Shown: in pieces, positions 1 through 5,749 of the stretch
How positions within the stretch are numbered: position 1 is the stretch's first letter
Layout: each line of letters opens with the position of its first letter
Assembly (NCBI GenBank): GCA_017466455.1
Contig: JAFTUD010000055.1
Location: 1-5,940 of the forward strand
Source of the DNA: Clostridia bacterium
GTDB taxonomy: Bacteria; Bacillota_A; Clostridia; Oscillospirales; CAG-272
Direction of reading: 5' to 3'
Length of the DNA stretch: 5,940 nucleotides
Position numbers and translations under genes: made by a program
The notes under the pieces: generated by a model
Seen by the model: only the letters and a program-made list of their open reading frames with translations
What the model was told of the DNA's origin: nothing
Databases searched by the model: none

Positions 1-70
1 CATCGATCAACAAAATATCAAGCCGAAAACCCCGTCACATTCCAAGCTCTAAAGTAGAAAAATTGCAAGA

Positions 71-122
71 TTTTTGTGCAAAATAAACAAAAATAGGGGG
101 GGGGGGTTCATTTTTTGTGCAA
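71..122. repeat. 11-bp direct repeat upstream of promoter (possible operator pair)
   Basis: The sequence TTTTTGTGCAA occurs exactly at 71-81 and again at 112-122, 41 bp apart, close to four helical turns. Each copy contains a short dyad centred on a TG (arms TTTTG/CAAAA at 72-76 and 79-83; shorter TTG/CAA arms in the second copy). The second copy ends one base before the -35 hexamer. The arrangement would suit a regulator binding two sites on the same DNA face. In AT-rich DNA a chance origin is possible, and the G run lies between the two copies. Confidence 0.35.
96..106 (+). repeat. Homopolymeric G11 tract
   Basis: Eleven consecutive G lie 17 bp upstream of the -35 box of the surface-protein promoter, in otherwise AT-rich sequence. 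Long G runs mutate by slipped-strand mispairing and in several bacteria change promoter strength or reading frames of surface genes. Here the tract is outside any supported reading frame, so a length change could only alter spacing of upstream elements. Its exact length may also be a sequencing or assembly uncertainty. Confidence 0.8.
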
Positions 123-123
123 C

Positions 124-152
124 TTGACAAAATCTCGTGTATGTGATATTAT
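124..152 (+). promoter_or_regulatory. SigA-type extended -10 promoter of the surface-protein gene
   Basis: A perfect -35 hexamer TTGACA (124-129) is followed by a 17-bp spacer and the -10 hexamer TATTAT (147-152, five of six consensus). The bases TGA at 144-146 directly before the -10 make the extended -10 motif TGn. Transcription should start near 158-160, giving a leader of about 47 bases before the ATG at 206. A perfect 10-bp palindrome, TAAAATTTTA (161-170), lies just after the expected start and could be an operator, though its AT content makes this weak. Confidence 0.85.
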
Positions 153-176
153 AAATCATATAAAATTTTAATGCCC

Positions 177-192
177 GCGGGGGCGTCCCCGC
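177..192 (+). promoter_or_regulatory. GC-rich leader hairpin abutting the ribosome binding site
   Basis: GCGGGG (177-182) pairs perfectly with CCCCGC (187-192) around the four-base loop GCGT. The stem is all G-C, in an AT-rich leader, and ends at the base before the Shine-Dalgarno sequence AAGGAGGA (193-200). It has no following T run, so it is not a terminator. Plausible roles are protection of the mRNA 5' end or modulation of ribosome loading; the Shine-Dalgarno bases themselves are left unpaired in this fold. The structure is directly visible; the function is inferred. Confidence 0.55.
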
Positions 193-205
193 AAGGAGGA
201 AAAAT

Positions 206-3200
206 ATGAAAAGAGCAATTAAACTCAGCATCGTTCTTCTAATGGTAGCAATGCTTTGTGCTTTGTTTACGGTGTTCGCATCAGCCGAACAGTATACCGT
301 AACGTATTCGTATCGCAACAGTGGTAACAGTTGGGATTCAAGCACAAGCGAAAAAACCGCGGACGATGGAACAATCACACTTCCGGACAGGAAAAGTACC
401 GTTACAGAGGGCAAGACCTTCTATGGATGGTTTACCGATGACGGAAAATTTTATGAGGTTGGTGAAACCGTAAGACTTACTGCCAATACCACTTTCATAG
501 AAGCAAATGCTTTTGAGATAAATTCTCAAGAGGATGCTGCAAGCATTTTGACCAAAAAGGGTGGGCAAATTGTTCGGCTTAACTGTGACCTCAGTTACAC
601 ATCTCAAATAGACTGGGATGAATGGACTACTCACCGAATTGACCTTAACGGACACACTATCACCATTGTAAACACCTCTACCAATGACAACTCGGGCTCG
701 GGTATGTATATAAAAAGAGGTGGCATCAGATTTTTCAACTCTAACGAAAAAGAAGCAAAAATCATTGCAAGCGTTAAAGACGGACTTGGACTTTTACGTG
801 TAGAGCCTCACGGATACGGTGACGGCAGAAATCATAGATTGCTAATAGGTCCAAACGTATATGCCGAGTGTAACGAATCTCTCGTTTATACGTGGAATTC
901 TTATACGGGTGATCAAACAATAGAATCTCCAAAGGTTCAAATCTACGGAAGAAGTAAATCGGAAACACTAATTAGATTTTCAAAAGTAGACCTTGTAACA
1001 GTAGAGGCTCAGGTTACAATCTATGACGGTGCAGAGGTTGAAATCACAGGTAACACGTGGTGGGATAGATACAATACGTCTCAAACAAAAAAAGTAGGCG
1101 TGTTGACAATCGGTAACGCCAAGGTTACAGTGGCAGATCCTGCAAACTTTGACTGGAAAGTAGACCTTACAGCATTCAATTTCAACGTAACGGGCGGAAC
1201 GTATAACGTAAAAATTCCGGACGGAATTTTGAAATATGGATACGATGATGTATATGACGCCGAAACGGAACGTTACAACGTTCAATTCGTGCCTTGCGAT
1301 CTTGAAGGCTCAAACGGTGAGCATACATTCAAGATTCAAGAGCCGTTCAATGAAATGAGCGCAACCTGTGACGCAAGCGGGTATCATTATTATAGATGTA
1401 TGTGTGGCTCATATTATGTTGACGAAGTTAGCGCACTCGGACATAGCTACACCGCAGTTACAATAGAAAAGATCGCAACCGCAACTGAAAACGGTATTAA
1501 GCGCGTAACCTGCGAAAACTGTGATGATAGCTACACCTATGAATATTCATTTGACCCGGGTGACCAAACAATCACAATCGTTGTAAAAACCGAGGGCGGA
1601 AATAAGGAAATCACCGCACTTGTAAAGGATTTGTATAACTACACAGTAAGCGAGGACTTGTCAGGCTTCGTAGCATCCTTTGACTCCGTAAAGACCTTCG
1701 CTGACCCCGATAATGCTGAAACAACATATACAATAGCAAATATCGTTAAGCTCGTTGTTCCGGCAGGCTTTACAAGCATTAAGACAGGCGCAATCAAAAA
1801 CGCAACAGCCCTTGAGGAAATCGTTCTTCTTGATGGCGCAAATTTAACCTTCGCAAGCAAGTCAATTGACAACTGTACCGCACTCAATTCAATCGTTCTT
1901 GGCGATTGCACAGTTACCTTCAGTGGTAACACAATCAACGGTAACACCGCTGACCTTACAATTGATGCAAGCAAGGCAAATGTAACAACTCTTACAAGCG
2001 CGTTTGAGGGTAAATCCACCCTTAAGCACTTCGTAATGGGAACAGGCAAATCTTATGACTTCGCCGCAAGCACCTTCAAGACCGCAGGCATTGAGGAATT
2101 TGTAGTTCCTGACTACGCAACCTTGAAGGCAGCATACGCAACCTGCTATCAAGCAAACAACCTTAAATATGTCTACATCGGTCGCGGAATTACCTCTATT
2201 GATAACATCTTTGACCAATGCTACTATATGCAAACAATCGTTCTTATGGATGTTACAAACATCACAGGACAATATTTCGCATGCCTTGCAAATAAGGGCG
2301 AGGATGTGCTCAGAATTTATCACCACGGCACCAGCCTTTCCACGGGAAATAATTTCCTTTACCAGTCCCACGGTGTAATCCTTTACACCAACGCAACAGG
2401 CTGGAAGGGCTCAATGAGCTCGTGCAGTGCAATTACAAAAACCGTTGGTGGCGTTGATGTTGAATATCCCGCATACACCATAGTTAAGGGTATTCCTCAC
2501 CAATACATCGAGGGTGGCGTTGATGCAACCTGTACCGCAATGGGCTCAACAGGATATACAACCGACTGTCCCTGCGGAGTAGTAGCAGACGCAACATATA
2601 CAACATATAAGGGCGTAAACGCAGGCACAGCAGTAAACGGAACAACAGTTACCGAGGGCTCAATTACCGTTGGTACAACAACCCCTGCACTCGGTCACGA
2701 GTTCTATGAAAATGACGCTGAAAAGCAAATTATCGTTTCAACAACCCCTGCAACCTGTATTAAGGATGCAACAATAACCTATAAGTGCGTTCGTTGCGAC
2801 GAAACAAAGACAGTCGTTCAAGAGGACACCGCAACAGGACACACTCCCGAGGCTGAATGGACAGTAACCCTTGAGCCAACCTGCGCAGCCGATGGCTTCA
2901 AGCAAAAGATTTGTACAGTATGTAACACACTCGCTGAGGGTGAAGTTATCCCCGCAATCGGTCACCAAGCAAGCGGAGAATGGGTAACAATTCAAGAGGC
3001 TACCTGCTCCGTTGGCGCAACAAGAGTTCAATATTGTAAGAACGAGGGCTGTGGCTTCGTAGCTCTTAGCGAAACAACCGAGCCAAACGGACACACCCCA
3101 AGCACCGAATGGACAGTAACAGTTCCTGCAACCTGTGAAAAGGCAGGCGAAAAGGAAAACCGTTGCACCGTTTGCCGTGCTGTCATTGAGGTAGTAGTAA

Positions 3201-3823
3201 TCGACGCTCTCGGTCACGAATTTGATATTGCCGATGGCGCAGTCGTAAACGCAATTACCTATTCAAACGGCTTTGATAAGAACGGTATGGTATTCACAAA
3301 ATGCGCCCGTTGCGATGCAACAAACGAGGGCGAATGTGAGCCAATCTTCACAGCAAAGGGCTACTCACTAAGCGCTGACAGAACAGGACTTAACGGTGGC
3401 TTCTCAATCAATGTTGATATGCTCACCGCATACGAAAGCTTGAATCCTGCACTTAACTTCGGTATTGTAATCGCAAACGCAAATAGCTTCGCAGGCGCGT
3501 CCTTCTTCAATGCTGAAAATAAGGTAAACAGTGAAAAATCAGTCGTTGCCGAGGCAAAGGAAAGAGGCTTCTCAAGCTTTGACTGCTCAATAAACGGCTT
3601 TGGCGCAAACTCAGGCACACTCGAGCTCGTTATTACTATGTATGTAATCGATGCCGAGGGCAATGTAACCTATGTTCAAGCTCAAAATGACTACGCAAAC
3701 GCAGTCGGCGAGGAAAAAATCGCAGACGGCATATTCACAAGCGTAACTCTTGATCTTGTAAAGGCAAACATTCCCGAGCCCGCATCAAACGACGCGCTTC
3801 TTCCCTCAAACGATGAGGAATAA
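206..3823 (+). CDS. Secreted multi-domain protein with InlB-like, BspA-type leucine-rich and Cys/His repeats
   Basis: A 1205-residue exported protein, probably cell-surface or released, of unknown exact role; the modules suggest binding to host, glycan or protein ligands. The start is fixed by AAGGAGGA (193-200), five bases before the ATG, followed by a signal peptide: basic MKRAIK, a hydrophobic core to about residue 24, and an ASA cleavage motif at 25-27. Domains in order: an InlB B-repeat-like segment (about 30-100, with FYGWFTDDGKFYEVGETV); a beta-rich region that may be a right-handed beta-helix (about 101-360, with DLNGHTITI and GGIRFFNSN); two Cys repeats (386-445); a BspA/LRR_5-like leucine-rich array (about 512-735); a second Cys repeat cluster (774-1045); and a C-terminal domain of unknown function (about 1047-1190). 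There is no LPXTG motif, C-terminal membrane helix or SLH domain, so the attachment mode is unclear. It is transcribed alone between its own promoter and a terminator. I recognise the modules, not the specific protein. Confidence 0.93.
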   Translation: MKRAIKLSIVLLMVAMLCALFTVFASAEQYTVTYSYRNSGNSWDSSTSEKTADDGTITLPDRKSTVTEGKTFYGWFTDDGKFYEVGETVRLTANTTFIEANAFEINSQEDAASILTKKGGQIVRLNCDLSYTSQIDWDEWTTHRIDLNGHTITIVNTSTNDNSGSGMYIKRGGIRFFNSNEKEAKIIASVKDGLGLLRVEPHGYGDGRNHRLLIGPNVYAECNESLVYTWNSYTGDQTIESPKVQIYGRSKSETLIRFSKVDLVTVEAQVTIYDGAEVEITGNTWWDRYNTSQTKKVGVLTIGNAKVTVADPANFDWKVDLTAFNFNVTGGTYNVKIPDGILKYGYDDVYDAETERYNVQFVPCDLEGSNGEHTFKIQEPFNEMSATCDASGYHYYRCMCGSYYVDEVSALGHSYTAVTIEKIATATENGIKRVTCENCDDSYTYEYSFDPGDQTITIVVKTEGGNKEITALVKDLYNYTVSEDLSGFVASFDSVKTFADPDNAETTYTIANIVKLVVPAGFTSIKTGAIKNATALEEIVLLDGANLTFASKSIDNCTALNSIVLGDCTVTFSGNTINGNTADLTIDASKANVTTLTSAFEGKSTLKHFVMGTGKSYDFAASTFKTAGIEEFVVPDYATLKAAYATCYQANNLKYVYIGRGITSIDNIFDQCYYMQTIVLMDVTNITGQYFACLANKGEDVLRIYHHGTSLSTGNNFLYQSHGVILYTNATGWKGSMSSCSAITKTVGGVDVEYPAYTIVKGIPHQYIEGGVDATCTAMGSTGYTTDCPCGVVADATYTTYKGVNAGTAVNGTTVTEGSITVGTTTPALGHEFYENDAEKQIIVSTTPATCIKDATITYKCVRCDETKTVVQEDTATGHTPEAEWTVTLEPTCAADGFKQKICTVCNTLAEGEVIPAIGHQASGEWVTIQEATCSVGATRVQYCKNEGCGFVALSETTEPNGHTPSTEWTVTVPATCEKAGEKENRCTVCRAVIEVVVIDALGHEFDIADGAVVNAITYSNGFDKNGMVFTKCARCDATNEGECEPIFTAKGYSLSADRTGLNGGFSINVDMLTAYESLNPALNFGIVIANANSFAGASFFNAENKVNSEKSVVAEAKERGFSSFDCSINGFGANSGTLELVITMYVIDAEGNVTYVQAQNDYANAVGEEKIADGIFTSVTLDLVKANIPEPASNDALLPSNDEE
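1361..1540 (+). repeat. First Cys-repeat pair within the secreted protein
   Basis: Residues 386-445 hold two copies of the ATC-x9-C-xx-C unit. The first is ATCDASG... with C388, C398 and C400 (CMC, one residue between the last two) followed by GH at 412-413. The second has ATA in place of ATC at 424-426, so its first Cys is replaced by Ala426, but keeps C436 and C439 at the normal distance. The pair sits between the putative beta-helix and the leucine-rich array, and so may act as a rigid linker. Metal binding is possible only for complete units. Confidence 0.75.
1739..2410 (+). repeat. BspA/LRR_5-type leucine-rich repeat array within the secreted protein
   Basis: Residues about 512-735 show a recurring strand-and-turn pattern with a 22-25-residue period: VKLVVPAGFTSI (514), EEIVLLDGANLTF (537), NSIVLGDCTVTF (561), ADLTIDASKANVT (582), KHFVMGTGKSYDF (607), EEFVVPDYATL (630), KYVYIGRGITSI (654), QTIVLMDVTNIT (676), VLRIYHHGTS (701) and VILYTNATGW (724). 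Phrases such as 'F..C..L..IVL' are typical of the BspA-like family, known in other bacteria for binding fibronectin, fibrinogen or host cells. The ligand here cannot be deduced. The array is bounded on both sides by Cys repeats. Confidence 0.8.
2525..3340 (+). repeat. Second Cys/His repeat cluster (C-x9-C-xx-C-x13-H)
   Basis: Residues 774-1045 contain repeats of about 42 residues. Complete or near-complete units are C851/C861/C864/H879, C893/C903/C906/H920, C934/C944/C949/H963 and C977/C987/C990/H1004; first-Cys spacings are 42, 41 and 43 residues. The unit at C934 has four residues between its last two Cys (CKNEGC). An initial variant unit has C776/C788/C790 with a Thr/Val-rich insertion before its GH (830-831), and a final degenerate unit keeps only C1033/C1036. 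DNA identity persists locally: GAATGGACAGTAAC occurs at 2855-2868 and 3107-3120, 252 bp (two units) apart, a sign of duplication. The spacing of three Cys and one His resembles a structural zinc site, but this is inference. Confidence 0.8.
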
Positions 3824-3834
3824 TTAAAAAACAC

Positions 3835-3866
3835 GAAAATCACCGCATTTGCGGTGATTTTCTTTT
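3835..3866 (+). terminator. Rho-independent terminator after the surface-protein gene
   Basis: GAAAATCACCGC (3835-3846) pairs perfectly over 12 bp with GCGGTGATTTTC (3851-3862) around the loop ATTT, and is followed by TTTT (3863-3866). It begins 12 bp after the stop codon of the secreted protein. An A run at 3825-3831 on the other side gives it some capacity to act in the reverse direction too, but no reverse-strand gene needs it. It separates the surface-protein unit from the lysR-nadK unit. Confidence 0.92.
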
Positions 3867-3868
3867 AA

Positions 3869-3886
3869 TATATAAAAAATTATATA
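3869..3886. promoter_or_regulatory. AT-rich inverted repeat, candidate LysR-type binding site
   Basis: TATATAA (3869-3875) is repeated in inverted form as TTATATA (3880-3886) around AAAA, and contains T-N11-A spacings as in LysR-type operators. Its centre is about 53 bp before the expected transcription start of the lysR promoter, near where such regulators bind for autoregulation (often around -65). Because the whole gap is AT-rich, an inverted repeat of this kind could occur by chance. Confidence 0.3.
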
Positions 3887-3895
3887 CTAAAAAGA

Positions 3896-3924
3896 TTGAC
3901 ATTAAAGAAAATAAGTGATAAAAT
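3896..3924 (+). promoter_or_regulatory. SigA-type extended -10 promoter of the lysR-nadK operon
   Basis: A perfect TTGACA (3896-3901), a 17-bp spacer and TAAAAT (3919-3924, five of six consensus), with TGA at 3916-3918 forming an extended -10. The design matches the promoter at 124-152, including the TGA that ends the spacer. The expected start near 3931 gives a leader of about 33 bases with AAGGA (3949-3953) as ribosome binding site. No terminator or second promoter is seen before nadK or the following gene, so this one probably drives all three. Confidence 0.82.
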
Positions 3925-3963
3925 TACATAAAGCAAAATATTTATCCTAAGGACGGGCAAAAA

Positions 3964-4926
3964 ATGAACACACAGCATCTTAGGTATGCAATTGAAATCG
4001 CAAGAGCAAAATCAATCTCACAGGCGGCAGCCAACCTCTTTATGGCTCAGCCAAACCTCAGTAAAGCAATTCATGAGCTTGAGGAAAATGTGGGAATTGA
4101 AATATTTGAGCGTAGCTCCAAGGGCGTTGTTCCCACCGCAAAGGGCTTTGAATTTTTAAAATACGCAAAAAATGTTCTGGACGACATTGACAAAATGAAG
4201 TCCCTGCGTGAACCGCAGATTTTTCAACAAACAAACATCTCAATTCCCCGAGGAAGCTATATATCAAAGGCATTTGCCGATCTCGTTGCCGACCTTGATA
4301 CAGAGAAGGAAATCAATATTCGCTATTGTGAAACCAACTCAAAGGAAACAGTAATAAATGTGTCCGAAAACGATTATAATCTCGGCATTGTCAGATATCA
4401 AACCATAGATGAAAAATATTTCATGGACTATATAAAGGATAAGGGACTTGTCGCACAGCCGATTTTGACCTTTAAGTGCGTTGTCGTAATGAGTAAGGCT
4501 CACCCCCTTGCCAAGCGTAAAAGCCTGAAGTATGAGGATCTTCTTGAAAACTCGGTAGAGCTCATACACGGTGATAACGCAGTTCCTTATACGGATAAAA
4601 CAAGGACGGGTCCGAGCATAAATAATAGAAGGAGAATTTTCGTTTACGAAAGAGGCAGTCAGTTTGAGCTTCTTTCGCAGGCAAAAAGCTCATATATGTG
4701 GGCATCTCCTGTGCCAAACGATACACTCAGCGCCTTTGGGCTTGTCCAAAAGCATTGTGAAGCGCCAAATAACGAATTCAAGGATGTTCTTATTTATAAA
4801 AAGGATTATAAAATGACCGATATTGATGAAAAATTCCTTGAAAAGCTTGAAATGGAAAAGGAGCTCGTGCTAAAGAGCCTGACAGGGGAAGGGAGAAAGA
4901 ATGAAAAAAATAATAATCGTACCTAA
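3964..4926 (+). CDS. LysR-family transcriptional regulator
   Basis: A 320-residue cytoplasmic DNA-binding regulator, of normal length for the family (about 290-330). The N-terminal winged helix-turn-helix is clear: residues 3-62 contain SISQAAANLFMAQPNLSKAI (17-36), where the second half is the recognition helix, then the wing GIEIFERSSKGVVPTAKG (44-61). A linker helix follows (about 62-83), then a two-lobe effector-binding domain (about 90-300) with the strand NISIPRGSYISKAF and the segment VVVMSKAHPLAKR (173-185) common in this family. The inducer cannot be read from the sequence; Cys122 and Cys172 are present, but nothing marks them as redox sensors. The ribosome site AAGGA (3949-3953) lies ten bases before the ATG, somewhat far, suggesting modest translation. 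Its last 26 bp overlap nadK, giving it an Asn/Lys-rich tail (KNEKNNNRT). Unlike many LysR genes it is not divergent from a target, so the likely targets are its own operon, by inference. Confidence 0.93.
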   Translation: MNTQHLRYAIEIARAKSISQAAANLFMAQPNLSKAIHELEENVGIEIFERSSKGVVPTAKGFEFLKYAKNVLDDIDKMKSLREPQIFQQTNISIPRGSYISKAFADLVADLDTEKEINIRYCETNSKETVINVSENDYNLGIVRYQTIDEKYFMDYIKDKGLVAQPILTFKCVVVMSKAHPLAKRKSLKYEDLLENSVELIHGDNAVPYTDKTRTGPSINNRRRIFVYERGSQFELLSQAKSSYMWASPVPNDTLSAFGLVQKHCEAPNNEFKDVLIYKKDYKMTDIDEKFLEKLEMEKELVLKSLTGEGRKNEKNNNRT

Positions 4927-5728
4927 TACCCTAAAGCAAAAAAGCGTCGAATACGCAAGAAAAGCAAAGGAGCTTTTGGGAAAAAAGGGCGTTTGCGCGC
5001 AAATCTACTCCGAAAACGACCCCGTTCCAAGGGATGCCGAGCTTGCCATCGTGCTTGGCGGTGACGGCACTATGCTCCGCACGGCAAAGCGCTTTTTCGG
5101 TCTTGATATACCGCTGTTCGGCATAAACTTCGGCCGCCTTGGCTACCTTTCCGCAGTCGGAGAGGATGATGCGGACGAGGGAATTGAACGCCTTCTTCAG
5201 GGTAGCTATACCGTTGAGGAAAGAATAATGCTAAGCGGAAAAATCATACGCGAGGGAAGCACCGTGCTTGAATTTATAAGCCTTAACGAGGCATGCCTCT
5301 CGCGCTCAACGCTTATACACGCCTTTCAGGCAGAGCTTGCAATAAACAAAAAGGTAACCGAAACAATAGTAGGCGACGGAGTAATCGTTGCAACCCCAAC
5401 GGGCTCAACGGCATATAATTTGTCCCTTGGCGGACCGATCCTCACCCCGACCTCAAAAAGTATGGTTATAACCCCTATTTCCCCTACATATTTTCAACGC
5501 TTTTCCATAGTCATCGACCACGACGACGAGGTTGATATAGCGGTAAAATATGAAAATGTGTCTGAAAACGGCAAGCCATGTATTGAAATTGACGGAGAAT
5601 CGCGCCAGACCCTTGAAAATAACGATATAATCAAAATAAGGCGCGCCCCCCACACAACAAAAATTGTAAAAATCTCCGATAAAAGCTTTTATCAAACCCT
5701 GAAGGAAAAGCTTTCGGTAATTAACTAA
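4901..5728 (+). CDS. NAD kinase (ATP- or polyphosphate-dependent NAD+ 2'-phosphorylation)
   Basis: Phosphorylates NAD+ to NADP+, the only known route of new NADP+ synthesis; cytoplasmic. The 275-residue length is usual. Diagnostic motifs are present: GGDGT (53-57) of the nucleotide-binding domain with the catalytic Asp55, GINFGRLGYLS (74-84), LNEACLSR (128-135) with the Asn-Glu pair, GDGVIVATPTGSTAYNLS (158-175), SLGGPIL (175-181), and IDGES (230-234) late in the beta-sandwich domain. The segment TPISPTYFQRFSIV (191-204) differs from the PHTLxxRP form of many relatives, but this region is variable in the family. The ATG at 4901 follows a purine-rich GGGAGAAAGA and begins a normal first strand (MKKIIIVPN). 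The start lies inside lysR, in another frame, so translation is probably coupled. The next gene follows after 21 bp, suggesting one transcript for NADP(H) supply. Confidence 0.96.
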   Translation: MKKIIIVPNTLKQKSVEYARKAKELLGKKGVCAQIYSENDPVPRDAELAIVLGGDGTMLRTAKRFFGLDIPLFGINFGRLGYLSAVGEDDADEGIERLLQGSYTVEERIMLSGKIIREGSTVLEFISLNEACLSRSTLIHAFQAELAINKKVTETIVGDGVIVATPTGSTAYNLSLGGPILTPTSKSMVITPISPTYFQRFSIVIDHDDEVDIAVKYENVSENGKPCIEIDGESRQTLENNDIIKIRRAPHTTKIVKISDKSFYQTLKEKLSVIN

Positions 5729-5749
5729 GGAATCAGCAAGGAACCAAAA

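Larger units (their letters stand above)
1..123. other. Upstream intergenic or gene-end region
   Basis: No gene can be supported here. All three forward frames are open from the window edge and stop at 50-52, 55-57 and 84-86, so one of them could be the last 16 to 27 codons of an upstream gene, but none shows a recognisable motif. No rho-independent terminator (GC stem plus T run) is visible before the promoter at 124. The stretch from about 60 on is AT-rich, broken by a run of G, and looks like a promoter-upstream region. Confidence 0.5.

Noticed and set aside
1..86. Possible C-terminal end of an upstream gene in the third forward frame (27 codons, stop at 84-86).
   Set aside because: All three forward frames are open here, the tail has no motif, and no terminator follows, so no frame can be chosen.
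171..209. A 12-codon leader ORF (MPAGASPQGGKI) whose TGA overlaps the ATG of the secreted protein as ATGA, suggesting translational coupling.
   Set aside because: No Shine-Dalgarno site precedes its ATG, only about 12 bases of leader would lie upstream of it, and it is largely the coding shadow of the hairpin and the ribosome site.
49..414. A 121-codon reverse-strand open frame with hydrophobic stretches.
   Set aside because: It crosses the promoter, leader and signal-peptide region of a much better supported forward gene, has no recognisable domain, and its hydrophobicity comes from the AT-rich leader.
1889..2371. A 160-codon reverse-strand open frame (and others of 100-159 codons inside the large gene, for example 2738-3217).
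   Set aside because: They lie entirely antisense to the repeat-bearing domains of the secreted protein; their Cys- and Val-rich composition mirrors the repeated forward codons. No ribosome site or family match is evident.
2169..2378. A 69-codon forward open frame inside the leucine-rich region.
   Set aside because: It is in an alternate frame of the secreted protein, without a ribosome site or recognisable motif.
2525..3340. Periodic repeats considered as a CRISPR-like array.
   Set aside because: The period (about 126 bp) is coding, the repeats are degenerate at DNA level, and the frame stays open throughout; they are protein repeats.
3824..3963. Possible small RNA or riboswitch between the secreted-protein gene and lysR.
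   Set aside because: The only stable structure is the terminator of the upstream gene; the leader after the lysR promoter is about 33 bases, too short for a riboswitch.
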